DNA from: Actinoallomurus soli
GTDB lineage: Bacteria; Actinomycetota; Actinomycetes; Streptosporangiales; Streptosporangiaceae
Direction of reading: 5' to 3'
Assembly (NCBI RefSeq): GCF_024055715.1
Contig: NZ_JAMXMV010000015.1
Location: 62,001-126,000, forward strand
Length of the DNA: 64,000 nt
The notes under the pieces are model-generated. The model was not told the DNA's origin. It did not search any database and saw only the letters and a list, made by a program, of their open reading frames with translations. Of the stretch, positions 26,105-33,368 are shown piece after piece. Position 1 is the stretch's first letter, and each line of letters begins with the position of its first letter. The position numbers and the translations under genes were made by a program.

Positions 26105-26950
26105 ATGTCCTCACGTGTGTGGCTGGTCACGGGCGCGGCGGGTGGCCTCGGCCGCGCGGTCACCGAACGGGTCCTCGGCGCCGGGGAACGGCTGATCGCG
26201 GTGACGCGCAGCCCGGAGCGCCTGGCCCTGCCGGCCGAAGGCCACCCCGGCCGGCTGCTCGCGGTCCGCGCCGACATCACCGATCCCGCCCAGGTGCGGC
26301 AGGCGGTCGAAGACACCGTCGGCGCCTTCGGCAGGCTCGACGTGGTCGTCAACAACGCCGGCTACGCCCTCCCCGGCCCGCTGGAGGAACTCGACGAGAA
26401 GGACCTGCGTGCCCAGTTCGACGTCAACGTCTTCGGCCCTGTCAACGTCCTGCGCGCGACCCTGCCCTACCTACGGGCCGCCCGCCGGGGGCACGTCCTG
26501 CAGATCAGCTCCATCGCCGGGCAGAGCGCAGCGGCCGGAATGAGCGCCTACACCGGCAGCAAGCACGCTCTGGAAGGCATCTCCGTCTCCCTGGCCGCCG
26601 AACTGGCCCCCCTCGGTGTCCATCTCACCATCGTCGAACCCGGCGCGGCCCGGACCGACTTCCGCCGACGGTGGACCGACCGCGCTGCAGGGCGGACCAC
26701 CATCGCCGACTACGCCCCGGTCCGTCAGGCGCTCTCGGCGATCGGCGCCGACGCGGAAAGCCGGCGGGGCGACCCCGCCCGCATCGCCGACGCCCTGTAC
26801 GCCGTGGCCGGAATGGACCGGCCGCCGCTACGTCTGCCATTGGGCAGCGACGCCCTGGCCGCCATCCGGCGCGCCCGCACCGCACAACTGGAAGATCTGG
26901 ACAGGCACGAGGCACTGAGCCTGTCCTCCGACCACCGTTTTGGAGACTGA
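26105..26950 (+). CDS. SDR-family oxidoreductase, first of two
   Basis: The 281-residue protein has T-G-A-A-G-G-L-G near residue 9, V-V-N-N-A-G-Y near 80, Ser in Q-I-S-S-I-A-G near 136 and Y-T-G-S-K near 149: a complete catalytic set. The V-F-G-P-V-N-V-L-R-A-x-L-P block and the Y-A-P-V-R region are common in NADP-type SDRs of xenobiotic inducible units. It is regulated by the divergent TetR, and the next SDR follows after one base. Confidence 0.9.
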   Translation: MSSRVWLVTGAAGGLGRAVTERVLGAGERLIAVTRSPERLALPAEGHPGRLLAVRADITDPAQVRQAVEDTVGAFGRLDVVVNNAGYALPGPLEELDEKDLRAQFDVNVFGPVNVLRATLPYLRAARRGHVLQISSIAGQSAAAGMSAYTGSKHALEGISVSLAAELAPLGVHLTIVEPGAARTDFRRRWTDRAAGRTTIADYAPVRQALSAIGADAESRRGDPARIADALYAVAGMDRPPLRLPLGSDALAAIRRARTAQLEDLDRHEALSLSSDHRFGD

Positions 26951-26951
26951 C

Positions 26952-27725
26952 GTGCCGGAGAACACGAACACCGCGGTCGTCACCGGGGGCAGTGACGGCC
27001 TCGGCTACGCCATCGCCGGCGCCTTGGCGGCCCAGGGCGCCGACCTGATTCTGGTCGCACGCGACCCCGGCAGACTGGAGGCGGCTCGCAAGTCCCTGCT
27101 GCAGCACGGCACCAGCGTGCACACCCTGGCCACCGACCTGTCCGATCCCGGCGCCGTCACACCGGTCGCCCAGCAGATCCTGGCCCTGACCGACCGGGTG
27201 GACACCCTCGTGAACAACGCCGGAACGGCACACTTCGGATCCTTGCGCGACACCTCCACCGAGGAGTTCGACGCCATGTGGCAGCTGAACGTCAAGGTGC
27301 CCTTCCTGCTCAGCCGGGCTCTCCTGGACGCGCTGATCCTCGCTCGGGGCAGCATCATCAACATCAGCAGTTACTGGGCGCACAAGATGGCGGCCGGCCG
27401 CTCCTCGGCGGCCTATTCCGCCACTCGCGGCGCGATCAACTCCATGACACGGGCCCTGGCCAACGAACTCGGCCCGTCCGGTGTCCGTGTCAACGCCATC
27501 GCCCCCGGCGCCGTACACACCCCCACTTACGAACACGCCTACCTGGGGCGGATGAGCCCTCAGCAACGCGAGACGCATGACCAGCAGGTCTCAATCGCCT
27601 ATCCCCTGGGGCGGATCGGCCGGCCCCAGGACATCGCGGAGGCCGCGGCCTACCTCGCCTCCTCCCGGGCACAGTGGACCACCGGCATCATCCTCGCCGT
27701 CGACGGTGGACTGACCGTTCGCTGA
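26952..27725 (+). CDS. SDR-family protein with YxxxR in place of YxxxK, second of two
   Basis: The 257-residue protein keeps T-G-G-S-D-G-L-G near residue 11, V-N-N-A-G at 87-91 and the Ser pair at 139-140, but the active-site lysine is replaced: Tyr155-S-A-T-Arg159. GTG 26952 is the preferred start, behind GGAG. A Lys-to-Arg change in this motif normally cripples or alters SDR catalysis, so this may be a partner subunit or use a different chemistry. It is co-transcribed with the complete SDR upstream. Confidence 0.85.
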   Translation: MPENTNTAVVTGGSDGLGYAIAGALAAQGADLILVARDPGRLEAARKSLLQHGTSVHTLATDLSDPGAVTPVAQQILALTDRVDTLVNNAGTAHFGSLRDTSTEEFDAMWQLNVKVPFLLSRALLDALILARGSIINISSYWAHKMAAGRSSAAYSATRGAINSMTRALANELGPSGVRVNAIAPGAVHTPTYEHAYLGRMSPQQRETHDQQVSIAYPLGRIGRPQDIAEAAAYLASSRAQWTTGIILAVDGGLTVR

Positions 27726-27800
27726 TTCCGCGTTCGCGACGAGGGCCGGGCCGGTCAGCCGCCGCCGGGTGAAGGCGGCGAGGACCGGCCGGGCGGTGCG

Positions 27801-27908
27801 TCAGCGGGGGAAGTCGGTGCGAGCCCAGTCTGAGCCGTCGCGGCTGTCCGCGCCCGCGAGGGGGCCCAGAACTGCGAGGGCGATGAGCAGCGCGAGCACG
27901 ATCCACAT
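27801..27908 (-). CDS. Predicted 35-residue single-pass membrane protein
   Basis: The small ORF has a hydrophobic stretch (residues 2-19) followed by G-A-D-S-R-D-G-S-D-W-A-R-T-D-F-P-R. GAGGAGA lies eight bases before ATG 27908. From memory, short actinobacterial proteins with a G-A-D-S-R-D-G-x-D-W tail recur, so this may be real though unnamed. It occupies the gap between the SDR pair and the LysR gene. Confidence 0.5.
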   Translation of the reverse strand: MWIVLALLIALAVLGPLAGADSRDGSDWARTDFPR

Positions 27909-28021
27909 GGTGAAACTCTCCTCGGTCATCAGTCTTCTTCTCTGTTGCTCCTTACATTTTCCGCCTCTCAACCATGAAGGTCCAGCGAGCTTTACTGCAT
28001 GGAATCTGTAAGCTCTCCTGA

Positions 28022-28963
28022 ATGATCGACCTCGTCCGGTTGCGGGTGCTTCGCGAACTTCAACTGCGCGGTACGGTCGGCGCGGTCGCCGACGCGCTCG
28101 GCTACAGCCCCTCGGCGGTCTCCCAGCAGCTGGCCCAGCTGCAGAAGGACGTCGGAGTGCGGCTCACCGAACGGGTGGGGCGCCGCCTGCGGCTGACCGA
28201 GGCCGGCGAGACCCTGGCCCGCGCCGCCGACGGCCTGCTCGCCCAGGCCCGGCAGGCGGAGGAGGCCGCGCGGGCCGCGTCCGGGATGGTGGCCGGGACC
28301 GTGCGGATCGTCGCCTTCCAGACCGCGCTGCTCAATCTGGTGGCGCCCGCGCTGGACGCCCTGTCGACGCGCTACCCGGACCTCGTCGTCGAGGTCCTCG
28401 ACGACGAGTTCGAGCGCGCCCTGCAGGCCCTCGTACTGCAGGAGGTCGACCTGGTGATCAGCAACCAGTACGACGCCGTCCGGCGCCCGCGCACCGCCGG
28501 GCTGACCGACGAGCTGCTGCTGACCGAGCCGACCCGGCTGATCCTGCCCGCCGGGCACCGCCTGGCCGCCACGAAGGCGCCGGTACGGGTGGCCGACCTG
28601 GCGGGCGAGGTGTGGGCGTCCGGGCATCCGGGGACCGCGCACGCGGAGCTGACCGAGCGGCTCTGCGTGGAGCACGGCGGTTTCCGGCCCGAGATCCGGT
28701 ACCGCTCCAACGACCTGCTGGTCATCCTCGCCCTCGCCGCCCACGGCCAGGCGATCGTGCTGCTCCCCGAACTGGTCCGGTTCACCGACCAGTCCGGCAT
28801 CGCGATCCGCGACCTGGCCGACGCCGACGTACGGCGCCGCGTGCTCGTCTGGACGCGGCGCGGCGGCGACGTACGGCCGTCGGTGCGCGCCGTCCTCGAC
28901 GCCCTGCGCTCCGCCGCCGACGGGCTGACCTCCGTACGCCCGGGCGTCACGCGCGGAGAGTGA
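28022..28963 (+). CDS. LysR-family transcriptional regulator
   Basis: The 313-residue protein has a winged HTH (T-V-G-A-V-A-D-A-L-G-Y-S-P-S-A-V-S-Q-Q-L-A-Q-L near residues 18-40) and a periplasmic-binding-like effector domain from about residue 90. No ribosome site precedes the ATG, so a leaderless transcript is possible. There is no divergent enzyme gene in the usual LysR arrangement; the small membrane ORF lies upstream in divergent orientation and a serine hydrolase lies downstream. The target is unknown. Confidence 0.9.
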   Translation: MIDLVRLRVLRELQLRGTVGAVADALGYSPSAVSQQLAQLQKDVGVRLTERVGRRLRLTEAGETLARAADGLLAQARQAEEAARAASGMVAGTVRIVAFQTALLNLVAPALDALSTRYPDLVVEVLDDEFERALQALVLQEVDLVISNQYDAVRRPRTAGLTDELLLTEPTRLILPAGHRLAATKAPVRVADLAGEVWASGHPGTAHAELTERLCVEHGGFRPEIRYRSNDLLVILALAAHGQAIVLLPELVRFTDQSGIAIRDLADADVRRRVLVWTRRGGDVRPSVRAVLDALRSAADGLTSVRPGVTRGE

Positions 28964-29012
28964 TCCGCCCGCGAGGCCGCACCTGACGGATCGCCGTCCG
29001 ATCCCAGAACCC

Positions 29013-29027
29013 GAGGGCGGTGCCCTC
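29013..29027 (+). terminator. Short hairpin after the LysR gene
   Basis: GAGGGC (29013-29018) pairs with GCCCTC (29022-29027) over a three-base loop, 50 bases after the LysR stop. There is no T tract, as is usual for high-GC actinobacteria. Confidence 0.4.
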
Positions 29028-29171
29028 ATGGCCCCGGCGCCCGGGGGCGTACGGCCTGGTCGGAGGGCTCGTCCTGCCACTCGCCCCAGGAGAGCGGTGT
29101 AGCTGGCGTCACCCCGGAGACGGAAGCCCGCGCCATGGGCGTCGCGCTCGCCCGTCGGTTCAATCAAGTCC

Positions 29172-30398
29172 ATGAAGCCTTCACGGACGAGAAGATCACT
29201 CGCACTCGCCGGGGCCCTCCTGGCCGCCTCCGTCATCGGCGGCGCCACGACGGCCTCGGCCGCTCCCCCGGCCACGGGAACGCTGCCGCCGCTGGACCCG
29301 GCGGCGCTGCGCGCGGCCATCGCCGGGCTGCCGAACGCGACGGTGACGGGTGCGATGGTGAAGATCACCGGGCCCGCCGGCCACTGGAGCGGCACCTCCG
29401 GCGTCGGGAACGTACGGACCGGGACGCCCGTTCCGGCGGACGGCCGGTTCCGGGCCGGCAGCATCTCCAAGGTGTTCACCGCGGCGGTCGTCCTGCAGCT
29501 CGCCGCCGAGCACAAGGTGGACCTCGACCGGTCCGTCCAGTCCTACCTGCCGGGCCTCCTGCCCGCGTCCTACCCCGAGGTCACCGTACGGCAGATCCTC
29601 GACCACACCAGCGGGCTGCCGCACGGCGGCAGCCTCGGCGAGCCGGAGGGCGACCCGAACCAGTGGTTCGTGGACCACCGCTTCGACAGCTGGACGCCCC
29701 AGGAGATCGTCGCCGACACGATGAAGTACCCGATGGACTTCCCGCCCGGCACCCGCCAGCGCTACAACGGGATCAACTACTTCGTCGCCGGACTGCTCAT
29801 CGAGAAGGTGACCGGGCGGTCTTACGCCGACGAGGTGCAGCGGCGGATCCTCCGGCCACTGCACCTCAACGCCACGTACGTCCTGGACCGACGCGACCCG
29901 CGCCTTCCGGGCCCCCACTCCCACGGCTACGTCGCGGTGACCGCGAACGGCACGACCGTGCTGCACGACGTGTCCGAGCAGAGCCCCTACCCGTGGGCCG
30001 AAGGCGGAATGATCTCCAGCGCGGACGATCTCACCCGTTTCATCCGCGCCGTCTTCCAGGGCCGCGTGGTGCCCCGGTCCGTGCTCGGCGCGATGTTCAC
30101 CGTGCCGAACGTGGAGTACGCCGACAAGAACAACTGCAGCATCGGGCCGGACGCCGGCCGCGCCTGTTACAGCGCGGGCCTGATGCGGACGACGCTGCCG
30201 AACGGCCTGACCGGCTGGGGCAAGACGGGCTCCCGCCCCGGCTACACCAGCGGGATGTTCGCCACCCGCGACCTCCGCCGCGTCCTCGTCTACTCGCTCA
30301 ACCCCACGGGCAACAAGGACGGCTCGGAGCAGCCCTACGTCATGAAGATCGCCGCTGCCGCCTTCGACCCGTCACTCGCCGCTCCCACCTCGGGCTGA
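29172..30398 (+). CDS. Secreted serine beta-lactamase-fold hydrolase (D-Ala-D-Ala carboxypeptidase/esterase type)
   Basis: The 408-residue protein has a twin-Arg-like signal (R-R-S-L-A-L-A-G-A-L-L) ending at A-S-A-A, and the SxxK pair Ser97/Lys100 in G-S-I-S-K. A Y-N-G-I-N-Y block near residue 197 replaces the usual YxN, and W-G-K-T-G-S-R-P-G-Y near 345 supplies the third motif. It acts outside the cell, probably on peptidoglycan peptides or small esters. The ATG at 29172 is confirmed by the signal. It faces the RNA helicase tail-to-tail with a three-base gap. Confidence 0.87.
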   Translation: MKPSRTRRSLALAGALLAASVIGGATTASAAPPATGTLPPLDPAALRAAIAGLPNATVTGAMVKITGPAGHWSGTSGVGNVRTGTPVPADGRFRAGSISKVFTAAVVLQLAAEHKVDLDRSVQSYLPGLLPASYPEVTVRQILDHTSGLPHGGSLGEPEGDPNQWFVDHRFDSWTPQEIVADTMKYPMDFPPGTRQRYNGINYFVAGLLIEKVTGRSYADEVQRRILRPLHLNATYVLDRRDPRLPGPHSHGYVAVTANGTTVLHDVSEQSPYPWAEGGMISSADDLTRFIRAVFQGRVVPRSVLGAMFTVPNVEYADKNNCSIGPDAGRACYSAGLMRTTLPNGLTGWGKTGSRPGYTSGMFATRDLRRVLVYSLNPTGNKDGSEQPYVMKIAAAAFDPSLAAPTSG

Positions 30399-30401
30399 CC
30401 C

Positions 30402-32300
30402 TCAGCGGGGGCGGCGGGGGGCGGCGTCGCGTTCGCGGCGGACGGTGGGCTTGCGACCCTTGATCGTGGTCCTGCGGAGGGCCTTGATGACGTCGTCCGC
30501 CGCCCCCTCGGGGATCTCGACGAGGGAGAACCGGTCGGCGATCTCGATGGTGCCGATGTCGCGCCCGGCCAGCCGGGACTCGCCGGCGATCGCGCCGACC
30601 AGGTCCTGCGGCCGGATGCCGGCGCTGCGGCCCGCTCCGACGAACAGCCGGGTCATGCCCTGCGCGGGACCACGCCCTCGCCGGTCACGGCGGCCGCCGT
30701 CCCTTCGTTCGCGCCCGTCGCGCCCGTCCCGGCCGGGTTTGTAGGCGACCTCCGGGATCTCCTCCTCGTCGACCGTCGCCCCACTGGAGTCGTACGCGAG
30801 CTTCACCGCGGCCAGCGCCACCTCCATGACGTCGAACTCCTCGGCGAGCGGCTCGACGATGGCGAGGAAGTGCTCCAGGTCGTCCTCGAGGAGGCTCTCG
30901 CGCAGCGCCGCGCGGGTCAGGTCGAAGCGACGGGCCCGCAGGTCGGCGACGGTGGGGACCTTCTGCACGGTGATCCGCTGCTTCGTCTGGCGTTCGATCG
31001 CCTTGAGCATCCGGTGCTCGCGCGGCTCGGCGAGGGTGATCGCGACGCCCTCGCGGCCCGCGCGGCCGACCCGGCCGATGCGGTGCACGTACGACTCGGG
31101 CGCGGAGGGGACGTTGTAGTTCACGACGTGGGTGAGCTGCTCGATGTCGAGTCCGCGCGCGGCCACGTCGGTGGCGATGAGCAGTTCGGCGGTGCCGTTG
31201 CGCAGCCGGCTCATGACCCGGTCCCGCTGCTCCTGGCTCATCCCGCCGTGCAGCGCCTCGGCGCGGTAGCCGGAGCCGTTCAGGCTCTCGGTGAGCTGGT
31301 CGACCTCCTCGCGCGTACGGCAGAAGACGATCGCGGCGGCGGGCGACTCGACGTCGAGGAGCCGGCCGAGGGCCGCCGGCTTGTGCGCGCGGGCCACGAC
31401 GTACGCGTCCTGGCGCACCTTCGGCGCCTCGCCGGGCGCCGGCGCCTCCCGGCCCATCTGGATCCGGACCGGCTCGCGCAGGTAACGCCCGGTGATGCCC
31501 TCGATGCGCGGCGGCAGCGTCGCCGAGAACAGCACGGTCTGACGGTCCTCCGGGGTCTCCTGGAGGATCGCCTCGATGTCCTCGGCGAAGCCCATGTCGA
31601 GCATCTCGTCGGCCTCGTCGAGCACGACGGCGCGGACGGTCTCCAGCTTGAGGGTGCCGCGGCCGATGTGGTCGAGGGCCCGGCCCGGCGTGGCCACCAC
31701 GACGTCGACCCCGCGCTCGATCGACTTGATCTGCCATCCGATCGGCTGGCCGCCGTAGATCGGCAGCGCGCGCACGCCCATGCCCCGCCCGTACCGGTGG
31801 AACGCCTGGGAGACCTGGACGGCCAGCTCACGGGTCGGCACGAGGACGAGGGCCACCGGTCCGGCACCCCGGCCGTCCTCGGGCATCCGCTGCAGGATCG
31901 GCAGCGCGAACGCCGCGGTCTTGCCGGTCCCCGTCGCGGCCTGGCCGACGAGGTCGCTGCCCTCCACCAGCGGCGGGATCGCCTCGCGCTGGATGGGGGT
32001 GGGCTCCTCGTAACCCAGCCCGGACAGCGCGTTCAGCAGCTCCGGCCGCAACGGCAGGTCCGCGAAGGTCACGGCGCCGCCGTCGTCGCTCACACCGTCA
32101 CCGGCCGTACCACCGTCGGTCACACCGTCACCGGCCGTACCACCGTCGGTCACACCGTCACCGGCCGTACCACCGTCGGTCACACCGTCACCGGCCGTAC
32201 CGCGGTTGGTCACATCGTCACCGGCGGTACCACCGTCGGTCACGCCATCGCCCGTCGTGTCGCGGTCGGTCACGCCGTCGGACTCGTTGGGGGTCATCAT
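30402..32300 (-). CDS. DEAD-box RNA helicase (DeaD/CsdA-like) with N-terminal decapeptide repeat
   Basis: The 632-residue protein has motif I G-Q-A-A-T-G-T-G-K-T, D-E-A-D in V-L-D-E-A-D-E-M-L-D-M-G-F, F-S-A-T-L-P, A-T-D-V-A-A-R-G-L-D and H-R-I-G-R-V-G-R-A-G. A basic linker leads to a C-terminal DbpA/CsdA-type RNA-binding domain (R-L-F-V-G-A-G-R-S-A-G-I near residue 545). It unwinds RNA, typically in ribosome assembly and cold stress. ATG 32300 has GGGAAGGA upstream. Between the start and the helicase lies a Gly/Asp/Thr-rich decapeptide repeat not expected in this family. Confidence 0.93.
   Translation of the reverse strand: MMTPNESDGVTDRDTTGDGVTDGGTAGDDVTNRGTAGDGVTDGGTAGDGVTDGGTAGDGVTDGGTAGDGVSDDGGAVTFADLPLRPELLNALSGLGYEEPTPIQREAIPPLVEGSDLVGQAATGTGKTAAFALPILQRMPEDGRGAGPVALVLVPTRELAVQVSQAFHRYGRGMGVRALPIYGGQPIGWQIKSIERGVDVVVATPGRALDHIGRGTLKLETVRAVVLDEADEMLDMGFAEDIEAILQETPEDRQTVLFSATLPPRIEGITGRYLREPVRIQMGREAPAPGEAPKVRQDAYVVARAHKPAALGRLLDVESPAAAIVFCRTREEVDQLTESLNGSGYRAEALHGGMSQEQRDRVMSRLRNGTAELLIATDVAARGLDIEQLTHVVNYNVPSAPESYVHRIGRVGRAGREGVAITLAEPREHRMLKAIERQTKQRITVQKVPTVADLRARRFDLTRAALRESLLEDDLEHFLAIVEPLAEEFDVMEVALAAVKLAYDSSGATVDEEEIPEVAYKPGRDGRDGRERRDGGRRDRRGRGPAQGMTRLFVGAGRSAGIRPQDLVGAIAGESRLAGRDIGTIEIADRFSLVEIPEGAADDVIKALRRTTIKGRKPTVRRERDAAPRRPR
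32101..32280 (-). repeat. Six tandem 30-base units in the helicase gene
   Basis: Six units of exactly 30 bases run from 32101 to 32280; the first three (32101-32130, 32131-32160, 32161-32190) are identical and the others carry substitutions. A partial unit lies at 32081-32100. They encode the decapeptide G-D-G-V-T-D-G-G-T-A and variants. Confidence 0.95.
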
Positions 32301-32475
32301 CGACTGGTCCTTCCCAAAGCTCACCTCTACGCCTACACCGTCCCGGTCGGCGCCGTTCGACCGCACCCCGGGTTGGAGCGTTCCTGTAAGGACCGGGCCG
32401 ACGGGACGGGCGCGCGGGCGGGCACGGCCGGGCGGGGGTGAACGCTCGAGGTGGGCGGGTGCCGGGGCGCGCCGG

Positions 32476-33315
32476 TCAGGGCTTTCGCCCCACGCCCGCG
32501 ACCGACCAGATCATCTCGGGGTCGACGGCGGGTACGCCGGAGTCCGGACGCCAGGCCGGCACCTTGACGATACCGGGCTCGACGAGGTCGAGCCCCGCGA
32601 AGCAGGGTTCGACCTCGGCCAGCGAGCGGACGTTGCGCCGCCGGCTGCCCCTGACGATCTGCTCGTCCTGGTAGAGCTCGGCGAGCTTCTCGGTGACCTG
32701 GGGCCGGGGGTCGGAGATGGCGTGGCTGATCGCCAGGTAACTGCCGGAGGCGATCCCCTGGCGGAAGCGCTCGACGATGCGGACCGCGACGTCGTCCTCC
32801 GGGATGATGCTGAGCACGCCGACGAGCAGGATCCCGACCGGCTGCCGCAGGTCGATCAGCTCCGTCAGCCGCGGATGGGCGAGCAGCGCGTCGGGGTCGT
32901 GCATGTCGGCGCGGATGACCGCGGTGCGGGGGGAGCCGGCGAGCAGCGCCTGGGCGTGGTTGACGACGAGCGCGTCCTGGTCGGCGTACACGACCCGCGT
33001 CTCGGGGGCCGTGGCGTGCGCGACCTCGTGCACGCTGCCCCGGGTCGGCAGCCCGCAGCCGACGTCGACGAACTGCCGGATCCCGGCGGCCACCATGAAG
33101 CGCACCGCGCGGTCGAGGAAGTTACGGGACTCCCGCGCCATGATCGGAAGCTCGGGCGCCAGGGCGAGGGCGCGTTCGGCGGCCGCCCGGTCGGCGGCGA
33201 AGTTGTCCTTCCCGCCGAGGATGTAGTCGATCATCCGGGCCTCGTTGGGCATGGTCGGGTCGAAGCCGGACGACCTCGAACCAGACTCCACCTTCGCCCC
33301 CTCACGGACCACCAC
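32476..33315 (-). CDS. SAM-dependent methyltransferase, DUF574 family
   Basis: The 279-residue protein has the family's R-M-I-D-Y-I-L-G-G-K-D-N-F-A-A-D-R near residue 27, the SAM loop F-V-D-V-G-C-G-L-P-T near 84 and V-Y-A-D-Q-D near 109. DUF574 proteins are abundant, multi-copy methyltransferases of actinobacteria; their substrates are mostly unknown. A start at GTG 33315 or at the internal GTG before E-S-G-S is equally plausible. It sits between the helicase and the beta-helix/AAA gene on the same strand. Confidence 0.9.
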   Translation of the reverse strand: MVVREGAKVESGSRSSGFDPTMPNEARMIDYILGGKDNFAADRAAAERALALAPELPIMARESRNFLDRAVRFMVAAGIRQFVDVGCGLPTRGSVHEVAHATAPETRVVYADQDALVVNHAQALLAGSPRTAVIRADMHDPDALLAHPRLTELIDLRQPVGILLVGVLSIIPEDDVAVRIVERFRQGIASGSYLAISHAISDPRPQVTEKLAELYQDEQIVRGSRRRNVRSLAEVEPCFAGLDLVEPGIVKVPAWRPDSGVPAVDPEMIWSVAGVGRKP

Positions 33316-33368
33316 AGGTCGAATGATCCCAGAAACCGACGCCTACCGCAGAACTACGTGACAACGCC

